DNA of 64,000 bases from an uncultured Clostridia bacterium (GCA_946061515.1 CAMGRL010000004.1:1-64000); one strand, 5' to 3'. Positions 26,436-35,604 are shown, counted from the first letter of the stretch. Notes: generated by a model from the letters alone, not told the origin. Numbers and translations: made by a program.

Positions 26436-27638
26436 TCAAAATATTTTCCTTTTTCCCAAAACCATGGGCCTGTCGTCCTTTGACGCGGGCCCCATTTTTA
26501 TTTTCACCTTTTTCCCCGGCATGGCCCGCAGGGCGGCATCTTCAAGGGCCTCCACGCTGCCGTCCAGACAAAGGGCCTCAATGCAGAGTGTATCCCCGGA
26601 CAGCTCCGCCCGGTAGTCCACCACGAAGGGCAGATCAAAAATCTCCTCGTCAAGGTTGAGAATATCGGAGCTGACGCCTTTTCTCCGCAGGGTGTCCAGC
26701 CGGATGGCCGCACTGCCGCAGGGGCAGGGCTCCGGGAAAATCCGGGTATAGTCCCCAGTGCGGTAGCGGATGAGGGGCATGGCCTCCATGCCGATGGTGG
26801 TGATTACCAGCTCGCCGTACTGGCCATGGGGCAGGGGACGGCCCACCTCGTCGATGATCTCTGCGATGACATGGTTTTCCCGCAGGTGCATCCCCTCATG
26901 GGCAGGGCAGGTGACAGCGCCCCCAAGGCCCATCTCCCTGGACCCGTAGTGGGGAAACAGCCGGGTGCCCAAAAGCTCCTCGGCCCGCCGGGTGACGGAG
27001 AGGGGACAGGCGTCGCCGCTGATCAGCGCCCGGCGCAGACTGCCCTTGCCGCAAAAGCGGAGCAGGGAGAGAAGCTGTACCGGCATCCCCACAAAGGTAT
27101 CCGGCTTTTCCCGGTCCATAACTTCGCTCAGTTCGCCGTAGTTCAGGCTCACGCCCAGCTTCAGGGGCTTTGCGCCCAGACGGGTGACCGCCTCGGCAAT
27201 CAGTTCCCCCAGACCGTAAGGCCCGGAGAAGGGCATACAGATCATGGTGCAGCTTCCGGGAAAAATCAGCTCGCTGAGCCCGGCCATGAAAAGGCGGACG
27301 GTGTTTTCACAGTCTCCAAGGGTGTAAAAGACCCGCTTCGCCGTCCCGGTGGTGCCGCTGGTGGCGTCGGACAGCACCCGCTGGATCTCCGCCTGGGAGG
27401 TGAGCAGCAGGGAAGGGGCGTTCATAGCCAGATCTTCGTCGGTGGTAAAGGGCAGGGTCCTTAATTCCTCCAGGCTATCCAGCTTTGAGGGCAGCGCCCC
27501 ATAAAAACCCTGCCGCTGCTGTTCGCGGGAAAGGAGATCATTCAGTTTTTGCAGTTGAACCGCCTCAATGTCAGCCCGGCTCAGGCTGTTCAGGCCCTCT
27601 TGTTCCATGATGAGGGCGTCAAGCTTGCTTCTGTTCAT
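26436..27638 (-). CDS. PaaK-like AMP-forming acyl-CoA ligase of the molybdenum hydroxylase cluster (DVU_1553-type)
   Basis: A 400-aa adenylate-forming enzyme related to phenylacetate-CoA ligase. The phosphate-binding loop is SDATSGTTGTAKRVFYT, followed by HYGSREMGLGG (acyl/AMP site) and LIRYRTGDYTRI. A CPCGS motif follows, as in PaaK enzymes. The C-terminal subdomain is short (ends LGKRKIF). It is the last gene of the minus-strand cluster and overlaps the radical SAM gene by 4 bases (ATGA). The substrate is unknown; it might activate a carboxylate arising from the aldehyde oxidoreductase or a cofactor precursor. The DVU_1553 name is recalled from the Desulfovibrio vulgaris cluster, not searched. 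Confidence 0.82.
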   Translation of the reverse strand: MNRSKLDALIMEQEGLNSLSRADIEAVQLQKLNDLLSREQQRQGFYGALPSKLDSLEELRTLPFTTDEDLAMNAPSLLLTSQAEIQRVLSDATSGTTGTAKRVFYTLGDCENTVRLFMAGLSELIFPGSCTMICMPFSGPYGLGELIAEAVTRLGAKPLKLGVSLNYGELSEVMDREKPDTFVGMPVQLLSLLRFCGKGSLRRALISGDACPLSVTRRAEELLGTRLFPHYGSREMGLGGAVTCPAHEGMHLRENHVIAEIIDEVGRPLPHGQYGELVITTIGMEAMPLIRYRTGDYTRIFPEPCPCGSAAIRLDTLRRKGVSSDILNLDEEIFDLPFVVDYRAELSGDTLCIEALCLDGSVEALEDAALRAMPGKKVKIKMGPASKDDRPMVLGKRKIF

Positions 27639-28966
27639 CTTCTGTATAAGGACCTTCCCTCCGTGTCAGTCAGATTGTACGCGCAGAAGGGCACCAGGCC
27701 GTAACGGCTGTCCACCTCGCAGATGTAGCATCGCTTCAGCCGCTCCAGATCCAGATTATAGGCGTCCTGAAACACCATGCCGGACACGGCAAAGGTGTTC
27801 AGCCTGGCCTGTTCCAGAAATTCGTCCAGGGCGGAGGTCTCCGTCATCTCGCCGTCGGCGGCAAATTCCGCTTTGCTGCCGCTGCCGCTCCACTGATTTG
27901 CCACAAACTCCCGGGAGTCGTCAGAGCCGGTACAGCAGCAACAGGAGCCGGACTTTTTGGGCAGCAGCTTCAGACTGCCGTCCTTTCGCTTCATGTAGCT
28001 TGCGTGGAAGGAGCAGTAGGGGTTCTCGGCTCCGCCGCCGCTGAAATCCGCCGCCTTCATCACTCCGCCGGTCTGCTCCTCAATCAGGCGCAGCATACGG
28101 GGAATGGTGATGGGTCTTCCCGGCCGGTCAAGGCCGCAGCGGCCGAAATAGCTGATGGGCTGAAAATGGATCCCCCGGACAGAGGGCATGTGTTCAAGGG
28201 CAAAGCGCAGAAGATCTCCGACCTGCATGTCGTTCACCCCCGGCACCATCACCGGCACCAGCACGATGCCAAGCCCGGCTTTTGCGCAGTTTTCCATGGC
28301 CCGCAGCTTTTCCGCCAGCAGGGCTTTTCCACGAAGTGTTATGTAAACCGAATCGTCCAGGCCGTCAAACTGGAGAAAGACCGTGTCAAGCCCGGCGGCT
28401 TTCAGCTTTTCTGCGTAATCCTCTTCCTCCGCAAGGCGGATGCCGTTGGTGTTCAGCTGAAAGAAGCTGAAGCCTTTTTCCCGGCCCAGACGGATGATCT
28501 CCGGCAGATCGTCCCGGACGGTGGGTTCGCCCCCGGAGAGCTGGATGTTGAAGGGGCCGCCGTGGGCCATGAGAAAATCGTACTGCTTTTCGATCTCTTC
28601 CATGCTCAGGTCGGCGGGCGCCTGCTCCCCGGCGGAGGCAAAGCAGACCGGGCAGCGCAGATTGCAGCGGTTGGTAAGCTCCAAAAGCATACAGCAGCCC
28701 TTGCGCAGATGCTCTGCGCACAGGCCGCAGTCATAAGGGCAGCCCTTGTCTGTCATTTTTGGCAAAACGGGGGCCTCATTTTTGGTATTTTCGCTGGACC
28801 ATTGCAGATAACTGCGCAGGTCTCCCTCCCAGATCAGGGAAGTGAACTTCCCGTGCTCCGGGCAGGTTTTCGTCATATATATACAGCCGTCGTCCCCGCT
28901 GTGCTTCTCCGCGTCCAGCAGGCGGAGACACTGGGGACACACGCTCTGGGTTTTCCCGATGAGCAT
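27635..28966 (-). CDS. radical SAM protein of the MJ0619/Tes/TrsS type
   Basis: A 443-aa radical SAM enzyme. An N-terminal CPQC...KTCPEHG metal-binding segment (residues 10-40) and GCPYDCGLC (75-83) precede the radical SAM cluster C101-x3-C105-x2-C108 (CNLRCPVC) and the SAM-binding SGGEPTVRDD. This order matches MJ0619-like methylases and the tetraether lipid synthase family. Near residue 335 there are four consecutive cysteines (SGSCCCCTGS); some TrsS-like relatives are recalled as selenoproteins, but here all four codons are Cys. It lies directly next to the C_GCAxxG_C_C gene with no gap. It probably forms a C-C or C-methyl bond on a cofactor or lipid; the substrate is unknown. Confidence 0.85.
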   Translation of the reverse strand: MLIGKTQSVCPQCLRLLDAEKHSGDDGCIYMTKTCPEHGKFTSLIWEGDLRSYLQWSSENTKNEAPVLPKMTDKGCPYDCGLCAEHLRKGCCMLLELTNRCNLRCPVCFASAGEQAPADLSMEEIEKQYDFLMAHGGPFNIQLSGGEPTVRDDLPEIIRLGREKGFSFFQLNTNGIRLAEEEDYAEKLKAAGLDTVFLQFDGLDDSVYITLRGKALLAEKLRAMENCAKAGLGIVLVPVMVPGVNDMQVGDLLRFALEHMPSVRGIHFQPISYFGRCGLDRPGRPITIPRMLRLIEEQTGGVMKAADFSGGGAENPYCSFHASYMKRKDGSLKLLPKKSGSCCCCTGSDDSREFVANQWSGSGSKAEFAADGEMTETSALDEFLEQARLNTFAVSGMVFQDAYNLDLERLKRCYICEVDSRYGLVPFCAYNLTDTEGRSLYRR

Positions 28967-29392
28967 TCAGATCAGACCCTTTTCACTGAGAATTTCCATA
29001 CATTTTTCATAGGTGGCCGCAATGATCTGGGGGCAGTATTCCACCCGCTTGGCGGGGTTTCCCCGGGTAATCTCATTGCAGTCGGTGCCGCCATACTGGA
29101 TCAGCATCTCCTCGTTGAACCAGCGGGTGAACTCGCCCATGGCGCTTTTGTGCTCCGGGGCGTCCATGCCGGTGTCCTCACCCTTGCCGGTGAAATAGGA
29201 GATGACGCAGGCGCCGCCGGTCATGCAGCCGCAGCAGCCGCCGGAAAAGCCCACGCCGCCGTTGAGCCCGCCCATGGCGCGCACCAGACCGGGGTTTTCC
29301 TCTCCGGTGGTCTCAAGCATCAGGATGGCCAGGATCTGGGAACAAAAATAGCCGTATCGGGACAGCTCCATGATTCTGTCAAAAAGGTCCAT
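28967..29392 (-). CDS. C_GCAxxG_C_C family redox protein (DVU_1555-type)
   Basis: A 141-aa soluble cysteine-rich protein. It shows an N-terminal FCSQ cysteine, the core GGCCGCMTGGACVISYF (residues about 51-67, the GCAxxG-like motif with an extra Cys), and two later cysteines (GGTDCNE, EYCPQ), matching the family pattern. GGAG lies 6 bases from the ATG. Such proteins are thought to bind a metal cluster or act as a redox partner; the function is unproven. It sits between the methyltransferase and radical SAM genes and is co-transcribed with both. Confidence 0.82.
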   Translation of the reverse strand: MDLFDRIMELSRYGYFCSQILAILMLETTGEENPGLVRAMGGLNGGVGFSGGCCGCMTGGACVISYFTGKGEDTGMDAPEHKSAMGEFTRWFNEEMLIQYGGTDCNEITRGNPAKRVEYCPQIIAATYEKCMEILSEKGLI

Positions 29393-29395
29393 GGT

Positions 29396-29914
29396 TTACT
29401 CCTTTCTGCAAATCAGCAGTTGATAAGTACACTTTTTGCCGCAGGGGACACAGTCCGCCGTGCCTGCCCACAGGGCTTCGATATAGTATTCGCGCCAGAG
29501 GGCGGTCAGATCCTCCTGATGAAGGACAGCAAAGCCCCAGCGCTCCGCAAGCTGCCGCAGCTCCTCGCCGGTTATAAAGCACACGTCGGAAAGGAGCAGC
29601 AGTCCGCCCGGTTTCAATATTCTGTGGCTCTCCCGCAGGGCGGCGGGGATGTCGCCGCTGACAAAAAAAGCGCATTGGGACAAGACGGCGTCAAAGGAGC
29701 CGTCGGCGTAGCCGGAATGTAGAAAATCGCCCTGCCTGACGGCGTCAGACCCGGGCTCCAGGTCGATCCCCTGGGCCGCAAAGCCCAGGCTTTGCAAAAG
29801 CAGCACCGTCTCTCCGTTTCCTGCGCCCATATCCAGAATTTTCGCGCCCTTTTCCAGCCCGCTCAGCTCCAGCATCCGCAGGCTGTGGGCCACTCCGCCC
29901 GGATGGCCCTTCAT
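29396..29914 (-). CDS. class I SAM-dependent methyltransferase (DVU_1556/TrsM-type)
   Basis: A 172-aa methyltransferase starting at ATG 29914 (MKGHPGGVAHSLRML), which overlaps the stop of the preceding zinc ribbon gene (ATGA) and is preceded by CTGGAGGAC. Motif I ILDMGAGNGETVLLL binds SAM, followed by acidic IDLEPGSD, and motif IV-like FDAVLSQCAFF. The C-terminus has CVPCGKKC, an unusual three-Cys patch. A longer upstream reading frame overlaps the previous gene and was rejected. Pairing with a radical SAM enzyme and a C_GCAxxG_C_C protein suggests it acts in the same modification pathway. Confidence 0.82.
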   Translation of the reverse strand: MKGHPGGVAHSLRMLELSGLEKGAKILDMGAGNGETVLLLQSLGFAAQGIDLEPGSDAVRQGDFLHSGYADGSFDAVLSQCAFFVSGDIPAALRESHRILKPGGLLLLSDVCFITGEELRQLAERWGFAVLHQEDLTALWREYYIEALWAGTADCVPCGKKCTYQLLICRKE

Positions 29915-30129
29915 TTGTCCTCCAGCGCCTTTTCCACGGACAGCACCTTGCCCAGGGCCAGCTCCTCCGGCACATAGACAAAGCCGCACTGGGGGCAGAC
30001 GGGCAGCTCCACGGGAAAGCCATTGTCCAGATACATGAATTTGGCCTTGCCTTTTTCCAGAGCCACGCCGCATTTCATGCACTTCAGCTTGCCCTCCGGG
30101 TCGATGGTATAGTAATTTTTATCCTGCAT
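29911..30129 (-). CDS. small zinc-ribbon/rubredoxin-like protein (DVU_1557-type)
   Basis: A 72-aa protein with CMKCG (residues 17-21) and CPQCG (45-49), a four-cysteine metal site typical of zinc ribbons or rubredoxin-like electron carriers. It starts five bases after the large Fe-S protein gene and overlaps the methyltransferase by 4 bases. It may be a redox partner or scaffold for its neighbours; this is inference. Confidence 0.78.
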   Translation of the reverse strand: MQDKNYYTIDPEGKLKCMKCGVALEKGKAKFMYLDNGFPVELPVCPQCGFVYVPEELALGKVLSVEKALEDK

Positions 30130-30133
30130 GTGT

Positions 30134-32425
30134 TCACTTCCTCAGCACGATGTTCATTCTGTGGCTGTACGCCCGGTGGACAAGGTAGCCGCCGTCCTCC
30201 GTCTCGGTGTATTTGACCCAGAAGGTCACGTTGCCGATACGCCGTCTGGCGATGAGCAGCCCGGTCTCGGCGTCAAAAATGGCCTCTCCCGTCTGCCGCA
30301 GCTCATCCATCACGCCGATCACATCGGACTTCAAAATCATCCGGTCGTCCATGATTTTCAGGGCTTCCCCGGTAAATTCCAGCTTGTAATCCGGTTCCAT
30401 GTTTGACGCCTCCTCGCCCCAGATATTGAAAAGCAGATCATTTTTCAGTGTGAGCCGGTTATAGCGTTTCTGACTGATATCCGGCGGAGCGCCGGCGTCG
30501 GTGCCGTATACCAGCTCCAGAATGTGCCGGGACTCCCGGCCCTCCCGGGCAAAGCGGTCGCGGCAGGCCATGCAGTAGCTGATATAGGGCGCGTCGCTGC
30601 GATCAAGGCACTTCTCCGTCATCTCCTTGGCCAACTCCCGGTTGGCATAGGCGGTAAGCCCGCCGTAGCCGCAGCAGGGGGAACGGTCGCCGGAATAGGG
30701 CGTCTCCACAAGCCGGCAGCCCAGCAGACCGGCAATGCGCCGTATGGCCTTCTGGGTCTCCTGATCGCCCCGGGCGCCGCAGGAGTCGTGCAGCGCGGCG
30801 GGCCGGTCAAGGCCCTGTGCGCCCTCCGGAAGCCCGATCTCGCACAGCACATCCCAAATCCCCTTGATTTTTAAGCCCTCGTGGGCGGACAGCTGCTTTT
30901 TGCAGCTGGGGCATCCGGCAATAACAATGGGGTTTCCCAAAGCCGCCAGCTGCCGGTCAATAAATTCTGTCACCGTGTCCAGCATCTCAACACGCCCGGC
31001 CCAGTCGCATATGGCGCCGCAGCAGCCCAGCATAAGGGCAACGCCCCCGTCCAGACGGCTGCATAGGTCCAGATAGGCGGCTTTCACCGTCTCCGGCGCG
31101 ATGGCCGCGGCCTGACAGCCGGGGAAAAACACATAGCGGCATTGTTCAAAGCCCGGCTGGGGGCGGCAGAGAAAGGCCTCGTCATTGGAAAAGAGCATAT
31201 CCAGCAGGGCAAACTCATGGGGGGCCAGGGGCATCTTGTCCGTGGAGACCATGTTCTGCCGGGCCAGATGGCAGACCTCTGCCATGTCAAAGCCGTTGGG
31301 GCAGGTGACCTTACACTGCCCGCAGAGGGAGCAGGAGTTCATGGGCTTGTTCAGCTGATGGTCGCCCATGATGATCTGGGTGTTGTTGAAGATCTCCCGG
31401 CCCAGCAGGGCGGGGTATTTTTTATAGTGTTCCAGATAGGCACAGCCCTTTTTGCACTCGTCACAGTGGCACTGTATGCACCTCCGGGCCTCTTCCACGG
31501 CCTGTTCCCGGGTGTAGCCCTCACGGCCGGAGGGGACGCGCACAGAGTCCTGAACCTCTTCAAGGCTGGTATAGAGCCGGGTCTCCGTCGCTCCTTCCTC
31601 GCCCCGGGAGTTGCCCGGGTCCAGCTTCTGGGCCAGCCGGTCCACAGAGAGGGCGGCTCTTTTGGCGGCAAAGGCGCAGTCCAGCACACGGCCTTCAAGC
31701 CCCATGACCAGCTTCTCTTCCGGATAGACCATCAGCGCCTCATCGCAGACCGCCTCCGGGAAGAACCGCAGTGCCGCGGCCTTTGAGGCACAGACCACAT
31801 CAAAGCCGGGACGCTTTTCCAGGAAAAACTCCCTGTCCAGTTTGCTCCCAAAGGAAAATTGAATATCCATACCCTTCAGGCGGCTCAGCTCCGCGGCAAA
31901 GGCCTCCGGACTTAAAAAGCCGGTTTCAGCGGCCAGGAAGGACTCCAGATCCGCTTCCTCGCAGAAAACCGTGATGGGATAGGCTTTTCTCTCCAGCTCG
32001 CCGGCGAGAAACAGGCAGAACAGCCCAGAGCCGAACAGGGCCACGGTCTTTTTCTTTTTCATGCGAAAAACGCCGCCGCTTTTACTGCGGACGCCGTATT
32101 GCGCCACGGCCTTTTCGATGTCCTTTATGGCAACGCCCTCTCCACGCTCACAGAGCTTGCATTTTGCCTCGCAGGGCGCATCGCAGCCGGAGGACAGAAT
32201 GTGGACAAAGGGGCTGGCCTTTTCGTACAGCGAAAGGGCCTTTTTATAATCGCCCTCCGCCACGGCCTTCAGCATGGCTTTGGTATCCAGCTTCAGCGGA
32301 CAGGCGGCGTTGCAGTAGGCCGGCTGCTCGTAGATACAGCGGCTGATCATCTCGTCCATCATGTCCTTGGACAGGCGGTTGACGTGGTATACATGGGTGG
32401 AGCCCCGTTCATTGATTTGTGCCAT
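30134..32425 (-). CDS. large Fe-S protein: GltD-like N-terminus with degenerate nucleotide fold, HdrD-like CCG domains, extra C-terminal domain
   Basis: A 763-aa protein. Residues 30-110 match the Fe-S N-terminus of GltD-like oxidoreductases (CNAACPLKLD, SSGCDAPCEAKCKLC). The following Rossmann-like part is degenerate: VALFGSGLFCLFLAGEL lacks the third glycine of GxGxxG and most of the NADPH domain is missing. A ferredoxin-like stretch (RRCIQCHCDECKKGC, SCSLCGQCKVTCPNG) and two heterodisulfide-reductase CCG regions (FFPGCQ...GCCGA, and DSCGARG...PCCGYGG) follow. The last 110 residues form a separate domain (EFTGEALKIMDDRM to the end). GAGGAGG precedes the ATG. It may pass electrons between the aldehyde oxidoreductase and a thiol or quinone-like acceptor; this is inference. 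Confidence 0.78.
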   Translation of the reverse strand: MAQINERGSTHVYHVNRLSKDMMDEMISRCIYEQPAYCNAACPLKLDTKAMLKAVAEGDYKKALSLYEKASPFVHILSSGCDAPCEAKCKLCERGEGVAIKDIEKAVAQYGVRSKSGGVFRMKKKKTVALFGSGLFCLFLAGELERKAYPITVFCEEADLESFLAAETGFLSPEAFAAELSRLKGMDIQFSFGSKLDREFFLEKRPGFDVVCASKAAALRFFPEAVCDEALMVYPEEKLVMGLEGRVLDCAFAAKRAALSVDRLAQKLDPGNSRGEEGATETRLYTSLEEVQDSVRVPSGREGYTREQAVEEARRCIQCHCDECKKGCAYLEHYKKYPALLGREIFNNTQIIMGDHQLNKPMNSCSLCGQCKVTCPNGFDMAEVCHLARQNMVSTDKMPLAPHEFALLDMLFSNDEAFLCRPQPGFEQCRYVFFPGCQAAAIAPETVKAAYLDLCSRLDGGVALMLGCCGAICDWAGRVEMLDTVTEFIDRQLAALGNPIVIAGCPSCKKQLSAHEGLKIKGIWDVLCEIGLPEGAQGLDRPAALHDSCGARGDQETQKAIRRIAGLLGCRLVETPYSGDRSPCCGYGGLTAYANRELAKEMTEKCLDRSDAPYISYCMACRDRFAREGRESRHILELVYGTDAGAPPDISQKRYNRLTLKNDLLFNIWGEEASNMEPDYKLEFTGEALKIMDDRMILKSDVIGVMDELRQTGEAIFDAETGLLIARRRIGNVTFWVKYTETEDGGYLVHRAYSHRMNIVLRK

Positions 32426-32453
32426 TTTTATACCTCCTCTGAGGCAAATAGTT

Positions 32454-32485
32454 CAATAGAGAGGCTTAAGTAAGCCTCTCTATTG
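32454..32485. terminator. 32-bp hairpin between the aldehyde oxidoreductase and downstream genes
   Basis: CAATAGAGAGGCTTA and TAAGCCTCTCTATTG form a perfect 15-bp stem. No long U tract follows on either strand, so it is more likely a partial terminator or RNA-stabilising end for the mop transcript than a full stop. Its place directly after mop suggests that mop is made in excess over the maturation genes. Confidence 0.6.
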
Positions 32486-32510
32486 TATCATGGAATCAAA
32501 GGTCTGTAAA

Positions 32511-35273
32511 TTACTTCTCCAGTTCCTTCAGGGCGGCCAGCACCTTGTCGGGACGGGCGGGGATGCGGGTGATGCGTGCGCCGGTGGCATTGTAGATGGC
32601 GTTCAGGATGGCCGGGTGAGGCGCATCCAGCGGGGCCTCGCCGCAGCCGGCAGCACCGTAGGGGCCGTTGGGACGGTAGGTCTCGTTGAAGTGCAGCTCG
32701 ATGTCATCGGGAGCATCGTTGGGGTAGGGGATGCCGCACTTGAGCAGGCTGGTGTGCTTGCTCAGGTCCTCAAAGTCCTCGCTGAGGGCCAGGCCGATGC
32801 CCTGGACAAGGCCGCCGTAGAAGTTGCCTTCCACCAGAAGCCTGTTCATAATGGTGCCCACGTCGGCAACACAGGTGAACTTCTCCACCTTGACCTTGCC
32901 GGTCTGGGTGTCCACACGGACCTCGGGCAGGAAGATGGTGTACATGTAGGTGGCAAAGGGATCGCCCTGGGCGGTATCCTGGTCAATGGGATGATCCGCG
33001 CAGAAGGTGGTTACCCAGTTGCCCTCGTACTTGGTTTCAAGGCCCTCGGCCTTCATTTCGTCGTAAGTCCGGTAAGTGCCGTCCTCTTTCTTCATGGCTG
33101 CCACCAGGTTCTCAGCGGCCAGACGGCAGGCGTTGCCGGTCATGACCTGAGAGCGGGAGCCGCCGGCGGGACCTGCGTTGGGGGTGTACTTGGTGTCGTT
33201 CATCACAAGGCGGATCTGGTCGGGACGGATGCCGGCCTGACGCAGAGTCTCGTGGGCGGAGACCACAACACCCATATCGGCGCCCTGGCCGTGATCCTCC
33301 CAGGCAGCGTACATGGTGACGGTGCCGTCGGGGTTCAGCTCAGCAATGGCGGTAGAGGCGTCAACGCCGTCCAGGCCGCAGCCGTATACGCCCAGAGAAA
33401 CGCCGATGCCGTACTTATATCTGCCGTCGGAGGCGGCGTTCTTTTCGGCCACTCTCTTCTTGCCGGCCTCGTACAGAGGACGGGCCTTGTCAAACAGGGC
33501 TTCCTCGCAGTAGACCTCGGGGGGATAGCCGGTGGGGATGGTGGTGCCCTCAGCCTCCTTGTAGCAGTTCATGGCGCGCATCTCGAAGGGATCAATGCCC
33601 ATCTTGGCGGCCAGACAGTCAATGGCGATCTCAGAGCCCATGAAGGACTGGGGAGAGCCGTATGCACGGAAGGCGGAGCCCCAGGCGTGGTTGGTGAACA
33701 CGGTCTGGCTCTTGTTGCGGATGGAGTTGATGCCGTAGCCTGCGCCGGTGAACTGGCTCAGACGCATGGTCAGCAGGTCGCCGAACTCGGAGTAGGGGCC
33801 GTGGTCAACGTAGTTATCGCCCCACAGTGCAAGGAGCTTGCCCTTCTCGTCCGCTGCCAGCTTGATGTGCATGAAGGCGGGGGAGCGCTTGCCGGTGTAG
33901 GTGATGTTCTGGAACTGGTTGAACACCAGGGAGACGGGACGCTGGCAGATAATTGCAGCAGCGCCGATCAGGGCCTCGTTGGTGGGGGAGAACTTGTAGC
34001 CGAAGGTGCCGCCGGCGTGGTTCTGGACAATGCGCAGCTTCTCCATGGGAACGCCGATACCGCCTGCGATCATGGGCATGTGCAGATGGATACCGATGGA
34101 CTTGGAGTGGACGGTCACCATGCCGTCCTCGTCGATGTAGCCATAGCCGCAGTCGGGCTCCAGATGCAGATGGGGCTGACGGGAGCAGTAGCTCTCGATC
34201 TCCACCTGCTGGGAATCGGGAATGCTGTCCCAATCGAAGTCAGGTCCCTTGATGCAGTTGGTCTCGAAGAAGACGTTGGGGGTGCCGGGATGGATCTCAA
34301 TGGCGTCCTCAGCCATGGCGTCCGGGGCACTCATGTAGGCGGGCAGCTCTTCGATCTCTACCTTCACCGCGTCGGCAGCGGCGCGGGCGTGCTCTTCGGT
34401 GTCGGCGGCCACAATGGCGATGGCGTCGCCGAACTGGAAGATCTTATCGCTGCACAGCACCGGGCGCTCAAAGCCGTCGGTCTTGTTGTGCTTGGGCAGC
34501 ATGACCAGACCGTTGATCTTGTTGGTGCCGCCAACGGCCAGAATGTCCTTATAGGTGATGACTTTGAATACGCCGGGCATCTTCTCGGCCTCGGCGGTGT
34601 CGATGCTCTTGATGTTGGCGTGGGAGACCTTGGCCTGGGTCAGGGCCAGACGCAGGGTGTCCTCGGGCATCTTCAGCGCGTCGTCAGCGCCGAAGTCCCA
34701 GGTACCGGTGACCTTCTGGGCAGCGGAGGGACGGATGTACTTGGTGCCCTTGATGCTGTCGCCGGTGGGCTGGAAGACCAGGTCCTCCTTGGTCTTCTCG
34801 CCGCGCAGAACCGCGGCGGCGTCCATAACGGCGTCGACCAGGGGCTTATAGCCGGTGCAGCGGCACAGGTTGCGGGTCTTGTTGAACCAGTCGCGCACTT
34901 CCTCGCGGGTGGGGTTGGGGTTCTGCTCCAGCAGCACCTTTGCGCTGATGATGAAGCCGGGGGTGCAGAAGCCGCACTGGGCGCAGCCGTGAGCCATCCA
35001 GGCCACCTGCAGGGGGTGCATGTCGCCGATGGTGCCAATGCCCTCGATGGTGGTGATCTCGGCATTGTCTCTGACTCTGCTCATCTTGGTGATGCAGGCC
35101 TTGGTCACCTTGCCGTCCATAATGACGTTGCATGCGCCGCAGTGGCCTTCGCCGCAGCCGATCTTGCAGCCGGTGAGCAGCAGGCGATCGCGCAGCACCT
35201 GGGCCAGGGTTTCGGTGCCCTCCAATACCAGATTGCGCTTCACGCCGTTGATGACAAGTGTTTTCTTTATCAT
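32511..35273 (-). CDS. mop: molybdenum-dependent aldehyde oxidoreductase (Mop/xanthine oxidase family)
   Basis: A 920-aa single-chain molybdenum hydroxylase. Two N-terminal [2Fe-2S] domains are complete: C40, C45, C48, C60, and C100, C103, C137, C139, the same numbering as I recall for Desulfovibrio gigas Mop. The molybdopterin domains follow ([23 protein letters not shown]), with the catalytic glutamate in AGCGEAPLD at about residue 879. There is no FAD domain, so electrons must leave through the clusters to a separate acceptor. AGGAGGTAAGGT precedes the ATG. It likely oxidises aldehydes to acids; a purine or other heterocycle substrate is not excluded. It leads the minus-strand arm after the 83-aa gene. 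Confidence 0.93.
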   Translation of the reverse strand: MIKKTLVINGVKRNLVLEGTETLAQVLRDRLLLTGCKIGCGEGHCGACNVIMDGKVTKACITKMSRVRDNAEITTIEGIGTIGDMHPLQVAWMAHGCAQCGFCTPGFIISAKVLLEQNPNPTREEVRDWFNKTRNLCRCTGYKPLVDAVMDAAAVLRGEKTKEDLVFQPTGDSIKGTKYIRPSAAQKVTGTWDFGADDALKMPEDTLRLALTQAKVSHANIKSIDTAEAEKMPGVFKVITYKDILAVGGTNKINGLVMLPKHNKTDGFERPVLCSDKIFQFGDAIAIVAADTEEHARAAADAVKVEIEELPAYMSAPDAMAEDAIEIHPGTPNVFFETNCIKGPDFDWDSIPDSQQVEIESYCSRQPHLHLEPDCGYGYIDEDGMVTVHSKSIGIHLHMPMIAGGIGVPMEKLRIVQNHAGGTFGYKFSPTNEALIGAAAIICQRPVSLVFNQFQNITYTGKRSPAFMHIKLAADEKGKLLALWGDNYVDHGPYSEFGDLLTMRLSQFTGAGYGINSIRNKSQTVFTNHAWGSAFRAYGSPQSFMGSEIAIDCLAAKMGIDPFEMRAMNCYKEAEGTTIPTGYPPEVYCEEALFDKARPLYEAGKKRVAEKNAASDGRYKYGIGVSLGVYGCGLDGVDASTAIAELNPDGTVTMYAAWEDHGQGADMGVVVSAHETLRQAGIRPDQIRLVMNDTKYTPNAGPAGGSRSQVMTGNACRLAAENLVAAMKKEDGTYRTYDEMKAEGLETKYEGNWVTTFCADHPIDQDTAQGDPFATYMYTIFLPEVRVDTQTGKVKVEKFTCVADVGTIMNRLLVEGNFYGGLVQGIGLALSEDFEDLSKHTSLLKCGIPYPNDAPDDIELHFNETYRPNGPYGAAGCGEAPLDAPHPAILNAIYNATGARITRIPARPDKVLAALKELEK

Positions 35274-35316
35274 ACCTTACCTCCTGAAACTAATGTTTTT
35301 CTCAGTACCTTCCAAC

Positions 35317-35568
35317 TTACTTGTGGCTGCCGCAGCCGTCGTGGTTCGGTCCCAGCCCGGTCAGATCCTTGAGCCGTTCAAGGCCCCTGCCGGTATAAAA
35401 AACCAGCTCGGACATCCCGCCGCTGAGATTTTCGCCCCGCAGCCTGAGGCAGTTCGCGTTTTCGTAGTAGTCAATGGGAAGCTCCCGGCGGAAGACCTGG
35501 CCGGTCTTTTTGTCGGTGATCTCCACGGTTACCACGTCCGCAGTGATTTCAAATAATTCTTCGTCCAT
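35317..35568 (-). CDS. small conserved-looking protein with C-terminal CGSHK tail, unrecognised
   Basis: An 83-aa soluble protein first in the minus-strand cluster, with a perfect ribosome binding site (AAAGGAGGTCAA). It begins with beta-strand-like sequence (MDEELFEITADVVTVEITD), is rich in charged residues, and ends HDGCGSHK, a C-terminal motif with one Cys and two His nearby. I do not recognise a family. Position directly ahead of mop, sharing its promoter, suggests a dedicated partner, chaperone or sulfur/metal carrier for the enzyme. Confidence 0.7.
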   Translation of the reverse strand: MDEELFEITADVVTVEITDKKTGQVFRRELPIDYYENANCLRLRGENLSGGMSELVFYTGRGLERLKDLTGLGPNHDGCGSHK

Positions 35569-35604
35569 TTGACCTCCTTTAAAAACAGCTGATTTGTCAA
35601 TTCC

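Noticed and set aside
27898..27960. Possible selenocysteine in the radical SAM protein near the run of cysteines.
   Set aside because: All four codons read TGT or TGC and no in-frame TGA occurs within the gene, so no selenocysteine is encoded there.
29914..30082. Longer start for the methyltransferase (to 30082).
   Set aside because: The extra region is out-of-frame overlap with the zinc ribbon gene and reads as low-quality Gly/Arg sequence; the ATGA overlap at 29914 has a good ribosome binding site.
32490..35372. A 960-codon open frame on the plus strand opposite mop.
   Set aside because: Antisense shadow of a high-G+C gene; composition is biased to Gly, Val, His and Leu and there are no motifs. 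The minus strand encodes an unmistakable aldehyde oxidoreductase.
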